DNA from: DATIXD01 sp035518875
GTDB lineage: Bacteria > Pseudomonadota > Gammaproteobacteria > Methylococcales > Methylococcaceae
Assembly (NCBI GenBank): GCA_035518875.1
Contig: DATIXD010000046.1
Coordinates: forward strand, 1-13,326
Length of the DNA: 13,326 nt
Direction of reading: 5' to 3'
Position 1 is the first letter of the stretch. Every line of letters begins with the position of its first letter. The position numbers were made by a program, and so were the translations under genes. Positions 1 to 5,142 of the stretch are shown here, piece by piece. A model generated the notes under the pieces. The model was given only the letters and a program-made list of their open reading frames with translations, had not been told where the DNA came from and did not search any database.

Positions 1-501
1 CATCATCACCACGACGACGATGACGACTATCGGGAAAGCCACCACGATCATTATCGGGATCAGTATGGCGATTACGGCGTCGGTTCGGGACGCTGCGACA
101 CGCATACCGTGGCCCAGGTGCTGGGCGGCGTTGCGGGCGGCGCGCTCGGCGGCGTGCTGGGCTCGCAGGTCGGGCAAGGCAGCAACGCCGGAACGATCGT
201 CGGGGCCGTCGCGGGCACCATCGTCGGTGCAATCATTGGCGAGCGGATCGGCCGCAGCATGGATCCCTCGGACCGCTTCTGCGCCGGCCGCGCGCTGGAT
301 TACGCCAATGACCGACACAGCGTGCGCTGGGTCAATCCGGAAAGCCAGGTCGATTACCTAATCACCCCGATGCGGAGTTTCCAACGCGAAGGCGGCCGCT
401 GTCGCGAATTCACGACCCGACTCAGTCATAGCGGCCTGCACGACACCCTTAGACAAACGGCCTGCCGCCTGTCGAACGGCGACTGGCGGATTAACAGTTA
501 A
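1..501 (+). CDS. Glycine-zipper 2TM-domain (17 kDa surface antigen-like) envelope protein, 5' truncated by window edge
   Basis: The frame is open from base 1 and ends at TAA 499-501, so 166 C-terminal residues are visible and the start lies upstream. The first ~22 residues are a His/Asp/Tyr-rich hydrophilic tract that opens with four His and five Asp. Next comes a Gly/Ala-rich glycine zipper (about residues 40-80) with repeated GG and GxxxG spacing, such as AQVLGGVAGGALGGVLGSQ, and a second half ending GAIIGERIG. After it is a C-terminal domain of ~80 residues with three cysteines (FCAGRAL, GGRCREF, TACRLSNG). Family knowledge: glycine-zipper 2TM proteins are usually exported outer-membrane-associated lipoproteins or envelope stress proteins. 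The signal peptide would be upstream of the window and cannot be checked. The gene converges on tusE with a 20-bp gap. The broad family is fairly certain; the exact role is unknown. Confidence 0.8.
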   Translation, partial: HHHHDDDDDYRESHHDHYRDQYGDYGVGSGRCDTHTVAQVLGGVAGGALGGVLGSQVGQGSNAGTIVGAVAGTIVGAIIGERIGRSMDPSDRFCAGRALDYANDRHSVRWVNPESQVDYLITPMRSFQREGGRCREFTTRLSHSGLHDTLRQTACRLSNGDWRINS

Positions 502-521
502 GCGACGGCGAAGTTCGCCTA

Positions 522-851
522 TCAAAGACAGCCGGGCGGCTTGGGCAGTCCCGCGATCAGGCAGGCGTGTTTGAGAGGGCCGTCCGGAAACAGGCGGTGG
601 AGATAACGGGAATTGCCCTTGTCCTCCCCCAATTCCTTTTGCACCGCCTTGACGAACAGCCTCGCATTGGGGAGATGATTGAATTTGAAATAATAATCCC
701 GAATGAAGCGCACGATCTCCCAGTGGGCCTCGGTCAGGGATACACCGACTCGGGCGGCCAGTGCTTCCGCGACGGTCTGGTCCCATTGGGCCGGATCGAC
801 CAGAAACCCGCTGTCGGTCATTTCCGGCATGATGCCCTTCGCTTCGATCAT
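522..851 (-). CDS. tusE: TusE/DsrC-family sulfur carrier protein with two conserved C-terminal cysteines
   Basis: The protein has 109 residues, the same length as E. coli TusE. It receives persulfide sulfur from the TusBCD complex and, in the TusE role, passes it to MnmA for 2-thiouridine at tRNA U34. Family landmarks are the AHWEIVRFIRDYY segment (42-54), EDKGNSRYLHRLFP (76-89) and a flexible C-terminal arm ending LPKPPGCL. The penultimate Cys108 is the universal sulfur-carrying CysA. Cys97 lies 11 residues earlier, the CysB position of true DsrC proteins; E. coli TusE has Thr there. The start at 851 gives N-terminal Gly6 and Gly15 positions that line up with E. coli TusE, although there is no strong ribosome site. 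It is the last gene of the operon, 3 nt after tusB. The family is certain; whether it behaves as TusE or as DsrC is open. Confidence 0.93.
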   Translation of the reverse strand: MIEAKGIMPEMTDSGFLVDPAQWDQTVAEALAARVGVSLTEAHWEIVRFIRDYYFKFNHLPNARLFVKAVQKELGEDKGNSRYLHRLFPDGPLKHACLIAGLPKPPGCL

Positions 852-854
852 GCT

Positions 855-1163
855 TCAAACCCAGGAATGGCTCAACGGATAATGCACGGCCAGATCGACG
901 AAACCCTCGTAATCGATTTCTCGTACACCCTCAAGGAGTTCCTCGGATGCGATGCCCCGGGCTTCGAGGTCGGGTTTCAGGGCGTAAATGCCAAGTTGCC
1001 GCAAGGCTGCTCGGATCGGCGCGTCCCCTTCCGAAGTCGTCAGCGCGGCATACACCCCATTTTCACTGAGCAGCACAGCATCGCTTGCCCCCGCCCGGGC
1101 GAGACAGCAAGCCAAAGCCTGCGACTCCCGGGGAGAACGGCTGACCAGATGAAGAACCGGCAT
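855..1163 (-). CDS. tusB: TusB/DsrH sulfur relay subunit
   Basis: The product is 102 residues and is one subunit of the cytoplasmic TusBCD (DsrEFH) heterohexamer that hands sulfur to TusE/DsrC. Family landmarks are MPVLHLVSRSP at the N-terminus, ENGVYAAL around 36-43, GIYALKPDLEARGI, and the C-terminal DYEGFVDLAVHYPLSHSW pattern ending in a Trp, as in E. coli TusB. Adjacent Cys19 and Cys20 cover the position of the conserved Cys20 of DsrH from sulfur oxidisers. The ATG at 1163 shares its A with the tusC stop codon (TGATG), which implies translational coupling. A GGTGAG lies 6 nt upstream of it, so I prefer this start to the in-frame TTG at 1169. Confidence 0.92.
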   Translation of the reverse strand: MPVLHLVSRSPRESQALACCLARAGASDAVLLSENGVYAALTTSEGDAPIRAALRQLGIYALKPDLEARGIASEELLEGVREIDYEGFVDLAVHYPLSHSWV

Positions 1164-1522
1164 CAGCAACTCACCACAATATCCTGGCCGCCGACGAACT
1201 CGGCGACATTATGCCGGCGAATGAGCCGCACCGGGAGAATCAACCCCTCCGCTGCCAGGCCCCGCTCGCGCAGCGATTCCTCTTCCACCCATAATTCTTC
1301 GACATCATACAGCTCCAGCGCCTCGAAAATCGGCGCGATATGCTTGAGGCCGATCGCCGCGGGCTTTTGATTGCGCTTGAGCTGGAAGACGCCGTCGTCG
1401 AGGAACAGAAGGCGCACCGGCTGCTCGAAGGCGGCGGCAGTTAGAATCATGTCCAGGGACTCTTGGGCATGAATGCCGCCATGGGGGGGACGGCGCAGAA
1501 TGAAGAGGAAATTTTTCCGCAC
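1163..1522 (-). CDS. tusC: TusC/DsrF sulfur relay subunit
   Basis: The product is 119 residues, the same length as E. coli TusC, and is the central subunit of the TusBCD/DsrEFH sulfur-transfer complex. Visible family motifs are PPHGGIHAQESLDMIL near the N-terminus, LFLDDGVFQL and QKP in the middle, ALELYDVEELWV, and SLRERGL. Like other TusC proteins it has no conserved internal catalytic cysteine; its only cysteine is the last residue. The start is one of two tandem GTG codons (1525 or 1522). GAAGG at 1534-1530, overlapping the tusD stop, is 7 nt from the second GTG and only 4 nt from the first, so 1522 is preferred. No ATG fits: a longer in-frame reading from 1630 would run back through tusD. 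The tusD-tusC gap is 10 nt. Confidence 0.92.
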   Translation of the reverse strand: MRKNFLFILRRPPHGGIHAQESLDMILTAAAFEQPVRLLFLDDGVFQLKRNQKPAAIGLKHIAPIFEALELYDVEELWVEEESLRERGLAAEGLILPVRLIRRHNVAEFVGGQDIVVSC

Positions 1523-1532
1523 CACCGTGCCT

Positions 1533-1925
1533 TCAGCCGCCGAAAACCAGGAAGCGGTCCGCCTGAAGACAAGCCTCGACCCACAAACCGAGGCCGGCGA
1601 TGCGAAAGCCTTCGGCCAGATCGTTATCATGCTTGCCGATCCGCGCCGCTTCTTCCGCGCTCAAAAGGCCCCGGCGTTGCGCGGCGGAGATGCAGATGAC
1701 GAGATCAATGCCGTGATGCCCAGCCAACTCCGACCAACGCCTGACCACCGGGCGCTCGTCGTCCGGCGGCATGGCATAAGCCAGGCCGTTGTATACGCCG
1801 TCGTGGTAAAAAAACACCCGAACGATTTCGTGGCCCTTGCGCAACGCGGCTTTGATAAACTGATAGGCGGTATCGCTCCCTTCGCCCTGATAAGGTGAGC
1901 CGTTAATCTGGATCGCGAACTTCAT
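1533..1925 (-). CDS. tusD: TusD/DsrE sulfurtransferase subunit
   Basis: The product is 130 residues and is the catalytic subunit of the TusBCD/DsrEFH complex. It accepts persulfide sulfur (in E. coli from TusA) and passes it to TusE/DsrC. It has the DsrE fold opening (MKFAIQINGSPYQGEGSDTA), FFYHDGVYNGLAY and a C-terminal ADRFLVFGG. Cys78 in the segment DLVICISAAQRRG is at the position of the active-site cysteine of DsrE/TusD. It is first in the tusDCBE operon. The ATG at 1925 matches the family N-terminus, although no clear Shine-Dalgarno precedes it. It is divergently transcribed from bepA, with a palindrome between the two. Confidence 0.94.
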   Translation of the reverse strand: MKFAIQINGSPYQGEGSDTAYQFIKAALRKGHEIVRVFFYHDGVYNGLAYAMPPDDERPVVRRWSELAGHHGIDLVICISAAQRRGLLSAEEAARIGKHDNDLAEGFRIAGLGLWVEACLQADRFLVFGG

Positions 1926-1947
1926 GATGATTGAATCGGGACATCCT

Positions 1948-1959
1948 CAAAACGTTTTG
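1948..1959. promoter_or_regulatory. Perfect 12-bp palindrome in the tusD/bepA divergent intergenic region (operator candidate)
   Basis: CAAAACGTTTTG reads the same on both strands. It sits in the 94-bp gap between the tusD start (1925) and the chosen bepA start (2020). It is flanked by two copies of the 8-mer TGAATCGG in direct orientation (1932-1939 and 1961-1968). A symmetric site between divergent starts is a reasonable transcription-factor site. I cannot name the regulator, and short AT-type palindromes also occur by chance. Confidence 0.3.
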
Positions 1960-2019
1960 CTGAATCGGCGGTCAAACCCCCGCGCCACGAATCCTTGCGC
2001 CCGGCCCAAATTCTCCTTC

Positions 2020-3579
2020 ATGTTCAAAGCCAGCAAACCCCTCGCATCTTTGCTGATTCTCGCCCAGGCCGCCCTGGCAAGCGCCGGTGCCATCGCTCAG
2101 AACAAGCCGCCACTTGACATCGAACTGCAAGATAATTTCTCGAAATCGCCCGTTCTGCAATCGGGGCAAGCCGGACAAGCTTTCGGTCAGAATCCGCACA
2201 ACATCGAACTACCCGAAATAGGCGATCCTTCCGGGACGATCATCACGCCGCTCCAGGAAAAGGAACTGGGCGAGGCCTTTTTACGCAATCTGCACAGCCA
2301 GGTCGAAATCAGCGAAGATCCCGAGATCAGCGAATACATCCAGACTATCGGGCAAAAGCTCGCCGCCAACAGCGACAATCCCGCCCAGACATTTCATTTC
2401 TTCGTGGTCACCGATCCCACCATCAACGCTTTCGCGGGGCCGGGCGGTTATATCGGCGTCAATTCCGGGCTGATTCTGACATCGGAAGCGGAAAGCGAGC
2501 TGGCTTCTGTGCTGGCGCACGAAATCGCCCACGTAACCCAACGGCATCTGTATCAAACCTTCCAGGCTGCCGGACGCATGGCCCTACCCACCGCCGCCGC
2601 CATGCTGGCCGCCATTCTGCTCGGTGCGAAGTCGGGCTCGGCCCAGCTCGGCCAGGCCGCCGTGGCCGCCGCCCAGGCCGCGAACCTGCAATACCAGATC
2701 AATTTCACCCGCGACAATGAGGCCGAAGCCGACCGGGTCGGCATGCAAACCCTGTCGCGCTCGGAATTCGATCCGCGAAGCATGCCGGCCTTCTTCGAGC
2801 GCATGCAACAATCGACCCGCTTTGCCGGCCGGCAATTGCCGGAATTCCTGCTCACCCACCCCGTCACGGTCTCGCGCATCGCCGACACGAGGGGACGCGC
2901 CGAACAATTCCCCTACCGACAATACCCGGACTCAATGGTCTATCAAATCATCCGCGCCAAGCTGCGAGTGCAAACCGCGCGTAATCCGGGGGAGGCGCTT
3001 GATTATTTCAGGGCGGTGGGCAACCAGGGCACGAAACAGCAACAGGACGTCGCGCATTATGGACTCGCCCTGGCTTTGATCGCCAATGCCCGAGCAGAGG
3101 AGGGCAAACCGATCCTGCAGCAGCTGGCTAGACAGTATCCCAACCAGTCCCACTTCATCAATGCCTTGGCCAAGGCCGAATTCGACCAGCGCAATTATGC
3201 CGATGCCCTCCGTCTCTACGAGATCGCCGGGGAACGCTTTCCCGAGAGCGGGGCGGTGACGCTGAACTATGTCAAGGCCCTGTTGGCCGCCGGCAAGCCT
3301 GAACAGGCTCGCAAACGCCTGCAAGACTACACCCGGCATAATCCGACCACGCCCGAGGTATACAATCTGCTCGCCCAAAGCTACAGCGGCTTGGGGCAAG
3401 AGGCGGAATCCCACCGTTATCTGGCGGAATATTACTACGCGAACGGACAAACCCGGGCGGCCATCCTGCAACTTCGCATTGCCCGTAAATCCGCCGGGGA
3501 CAATTTTTACGTGAACGCCGTCATCGATGAGCGTCTGAAACAATTCCTCGCCGAGGAAGAAGAGCGCAAGAAGCAGTAA
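2020..3579 (+). CDS. bepA: BepA-type periplasmic M48 zinc metalloprotease/chaperone with C-terminal TPR domain
   Basis: The product is 519 residues. BepA promotes assembly of outer-membrane proteins such as LptD and degrades stalled ones in the periplasm. Residues 1-27 form a Sec signal peptide (MFKASKPLASLLILAQAALA, then a cut near AIA-Q). The M48 zinc site is HEIAH at 167-171 (in SVLAHEIAHVTQRH), with the downstream glutamate ligand in NEAEADRVGM at about 233-242. THPVTVSRIADTR is the conserved segment holding the extra regulatory His of the family. Residues ~320-519 are Ala/Leu/Tyr-rich helices of tetratricopeptide type, ending in a charged EEEERKKQ tail. The frame stays open upstream to an ATG at 1924, but that would put 32 non-conserved residues before the signal peptide, so 2020 is preferred. 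There is no clear ribosome site for either start. Confidence 0.92.
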   Translation: MFKASKPLASLLILAQAALASAGAIAQNKPPLDIELQDNFSKSPVLQSGQAGQAFGQNPHNIELPEIGDPSGTIITPLQEKELGEAFLRNLHSQVEISEDPEISEYIQTIGQKLAANSDNPAQTFHFFVVTDPTINAFAGPGGYIGVNSGLILTSEAESELASVLAHEIAHVTQRHLYQTFQAAGRMALPTAAAMLAAILLGAKSGSAQLGQAAVAAAQAANLQYQINFTRDNEAEADRVGMQTLSRSEFDPRSMPAFFERMQQSTRFAGRQLPEFLLTHPVTVSRIADTRGRAEQFPYRQYPDSMVYQIIRAKLRVQTARNPGEALDYFRAVGNQGTKQQQDVAHYGLALALIANARAEEGKPILQQLARQYPNQSHFINALAKAEFDQRNYADALRLYEIAGERFPESGAVTLNYVKALLAAGKPEQARKRLQDYTRHNPTTPEVYNLLAQSYSGLGQEAESHRYLAEYYYANGQTRAAILQLRIARKSAGDNFYVNAVIDERLKQFLAEEEERKKQ

Positions 3580-3602
3580 GGCTGGCCTCCCAGGCCACAG
3601 CC
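3580..3602 (+). terminator. Imperfect hairpin just after bepA stop
   Basis: Starting one base after the stop codon, GGCTGGCCT pairs with AGGCCACAGCC across a 3-nt loop, with a two-base bulge. No T-run follows, so it is at best a weak or factor-assisted terminator or an mRNA 3'-end stabiliser for bepA. Confidence 0.3.
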
Positions 3603-3915
3603 AATGACCCAGCTTGGAGTCAATCTGCGAGAAGGGGCTCACACCGGCCGGCCAAAGCCTGTGGGTTAAGGGTAAGGCCCGATCTCGTCAGCGTGTTGTG
3701 GTGACGGCGAACTCCGCGGCCACCACCTCGGAACGGTTTTACTCCCGTTGCTCCTTAGCGCGCTCTCATGCCCTTTAGGTTCAGCGATGGACGGTTCAGT
3801 AAGAGCTCGCCATTTCGACCAACGGGAGGAATCCGTAAGCGTCGCGGCTGCTGGCAAGATTTCCCTCTGCGGTCGAAATGACGGGGTTACGCAGAGGTTT
3901 TTCTAACACCACCCA
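3603..3915. other. Intergenic stretch without a credible gene, between bepA and the EF-hand gene
   Basis: Both neighbours have their 3' ends here, so no promoter is needed. No reading frame in the stretch has a plausible start, ribosome site and protein-like composition. The minus-strand frame at 3666-3857 is Ser/Pro/Arg-rich and looks like noise. The right part contains the inverted repeat listed separately. Confidence 0.6.
3811..3880. repeat. Inverted-repeat intergenic element (MITE- or REP-like)
   Basis: CATTTCGACC (3811-3820) is repeated exactly inverted as GGTCGAAATG (3871-3880). The symmetry continues imperfectly inward: the left arm goes on AACGGGAGGAATCC and the right arm, read on the other strand, goes on GCAGAGGGAAATC. 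The enclosed 50 bases are non-coding. From general familiarity, very similar arms (CATTTCGACC, then a G-rich block, then AATC) recur as dispersed intergenic repeats in many proteobacterial genomes. Only one copy is in this window, so the repeat status is inferred from the inverted symmetry and that recollection. Confidence 0.55.
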
Positions 3916-4332
3916 CTACTGGCCACTTGGCGCATCCTTGCCATGTTTCATACCGCCCATCTCGCCCTCCATCGGTTTCATCATGCCGCCCCTCGGGCCC
4001 ATTTCTGATTCATCCAACACGCCATTCTTGTCCTTGTCCTTCATCTCAAACATCTGCTCGTGGTGTTTCATGTATTCCTCTTTCGAAACCTTGCCATCCT
4101 TATTCGTGTCCATCATGCCCTTCATCATTCCTCCGCACTTACCCTCCATCTTTTTCATACCCTGGCCACCCTCGGTTTCCGTCTGTCCGCCGGTCTCGGC
4201 CACCAGGTAGCCCTTGCCGAGGTCAACCACTGCGAAGGGATTTTCGGAGGCGCCCGCGCAAGGGGATATCGCAGCCGCCGACACGATGATGCTGCCGATG
4301 ATGGTATTGAACTTTTGCTTGGTCGGATTCAT
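3916..4332 (-). CDS. Exported EF-hand protein with HvfA-like N-terminal region
   Basis: The product is 138 residues. An N-terminal signal peptide (about 1-28) is followed by NPFAVVDLGKGYLVAE (31-46) and EGKCGG (63-68). This layout resembles HvfA/low-complexity RiPP-type precursors, where the cysteine of EGKCG repeats is post-translationally modified by an MNIO (DUF692) enzyme. Two canonical EF-hand calcium loops follow: DTNKDGKVSKEE (75-86) and DKDKNGVLDESE (99-110). The tail is Met/Gly/Lys-rich. Cys66 is the only cysteine of the mature chain; Cys25 lies in the signal region, and SPC is not a lipobox. The start at 4332 has AGGAGG at 4346-4341, 8 nt upstream; an in-frame GTG at 4365 lies before that ribosome site and is rejected. 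No modifying enzyme is encoded nearby. Calcium binding is likely; the HvfA relationship is inferred from motif resemblance. Confidence 0.8.
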   Translation of the reverse strand: MNPTKQKFNTIIGSIIVSAAAISPCAGASENPFAVVDLGKGYLVAETGGQTETEGGQGMKKMEGKCGGMMKGMMDTNKDGKVSKEEYMKHHEQMFEMKDKDKNGVLDESEMGPRGGMMKPMEGEMGGMKHGKDAPSGQ

Positions 4333-4577
4333 GAGAAGAGCCTCCTCTTGATTGTTATGACGCACATTGCTTTCGGTTCAGCCGACGCGCGCTTGCCTCA
4401 AGGCTTGGCGCGCTTTGTCCTTATCGCACAAGTCGGTGAGATCGGCAACACTGGATCTGGAACGCTTTGCGCTGTCGCCTGCCCGGCAGATTCGCAAAAC
4501 GTTCGGCTCCCTCAATGACGAAACACCGTCGTCGTTAGTTGCTACCCGGGACTACTAACAACTACGGCTCCGGCTAA
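4333..4577. other. Intergenic stretch upstream of the EF-hand gene
   Basis: It presumably holds the minus-strand promoter of the EF-hand gene, but I see no convincing -35/-10 pair. A short + frame (4367-4558) and a minus frame of ~44 codons cross it, neither with a recognisable product or ribosome site. Near the right end GTTAGT (4534-4539) and ACTAAC (4554-4559) face each other around a central CCCGGG, a weak dyad just left of the hsdR remnant. Confidence 0.5.
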
Positions 4578-4721
4578 TCGGCCGCGCTATACTACCCGCT
4601 CATTGCCATCAACCGTACTGTAGACGTCATTGTCCGAGGGGAAAACCGCATCCCGCGGGTGATGGCGACCGGTACGGGCAAGACCATCACAACACTTTTA
4701 TGGCGATTGCCCCCAACCTGA
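4578..4721 (+). pseudogene. Remnant of a type I restriction enzyme HsdR helicase (Q-motif to Walker A)
   Basis: The frame from 4578 (just after an in-frame TAA at 4575-4577) to TGA 4719-4721 has no start codon near its left end and no ribosome site. It encodes LYYPLIAINRTVDVIVRGEN followed by RVMATGTGKTITTLLWRL. This matches the start of the HsdR/DEAD-type motor as I know it: the conserved RYYQ-xx-AINR block, then the Walker A motif VMATGTGKT at the right spacing, then a WRL segment. The Gln of the Q-motif is Pro here. Only ~45 of roughly 1000 residues survive, and no hsdM or hsdS is nearby, so this is a decayed fragment. It ends 10 bp before the next gene, so its last bases may supply that gene's leader. 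Confidence 0.75.
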
Positions 4722-4731
4722 AGGACAACCT

Positions 4732-5085
4732 ATGCCCTATCAATTGATGAAATCAGTGGATCGAGAGATTTGGATCAAAATCACCGGTCAAATAACCCCT
4801 CGCGACTTTCAAGAATGTCAGTCCTTGGTGGAACTGGGAGCCGAAAGGTTCCAACAGGCGAAGGTCTTGATTGTTCTTGATGATTTTCAAGGCTGGAGTA
4901 AGGCTGAGGACTGGATGAATACCACGTTTCTGCCCGACAGCGAAATTGCCAAGCTTGCGATTGTCGGTGACAGGCAGTGGGAGGAGGAGATTTTTCTTTT
5001 CGCCGGCAAGCCGATGCGCACGACGGAGATGCGGTTTTTTTCTACCGATCAACTGGAAGAGGCGAAAACTTGGCTAGGGCAGTGA
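4732..5085 (+). CDS. SpoIIAA-like STAS/SEC14-type small cytoplasmic protein
   Basis: The product is 117 residues with no signal peptide or membrane segment. The pattern fits the SpoIIAA-like (STAS/CRAL-TRIO-type) family: a beta strand with REIWIKITGQITPRDF, a central VLIVLDDFQGW, a KLAIVGDRQWEE strand, and a C-terminal FFSTDQLEEAKTWL helix. Such proteins are thought to bind small ligands or partner proteins; no enzymatic role is known to me. The ATG has AAGGA about 7 nt upstream. It lies 54 bp before a SulP transporter that carries its own STAS domain, so a joint role in regulating anion transport is possible but inferred. Its leader abuts the hsdR remnant. Confidence 0.75.
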   Translation: MPYQLMKSVDREIWIKITGQITPRDFQECQSLVELGAERFQQAKVLIVLDDFQGWSKAEDWMNTTFLPDSEIAKLAIVGDRQWEEEIFLFAGKPMRTTEMRFFSTDQLEEAKTWLGQ

Positions 5086-5127
5086 GGATACGTTGGCAGC
5101 CGAAGTTGCATACGCGTCTTAGCAAAT

Positions 5128-5142
5128 AAGGGGCACAGCTTG
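5128..5142 (+). promoter_or_regulatory. Ribosome binding site that fixes a TTG start for the SulP gene
   Basis: AAGGGG (5128-5133) is followed by 6 nt and then TTG (5140-5142). An in-frame TAG lies just upstream (5119-5121), and the next in-frame ATG is deep inside the conserved first membrane segments, so TTG is the only start that keeps the full transporter. Confidence 0.7.

Noticed and set aside
507..519. Small dyad GGCGA-AGT-TCGCC between the glycine-zipper gene and tusE
   Set aside because: A five-bp stem without a T-run is too weak to call a terminator, although it sits in the right place between convergent genes.
358..858. Minus-strand frame of 166 codons overlapping tusE
   Set aside because: It overlaps tusE and the glycine-zipper gene in another frame, and its residues are typical shadow composition.
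2932..3642. Minus-strand frame of 236 codons with a hydrophobic N-terminus
   Set aside because: It is antisense to the TPR region of bepA. The apparent hydrophobic start comes from the complement of the charged bepA tail.
4367..4558. Plus-strand frame of 63 codons upstream of the hsdR remnant
   Set aside because: No ribosome site, no recognisable motif, and it overlaps the presumed promoter region of the EF-hand gene. I could not show that it is another part of the decayed restriction gene.
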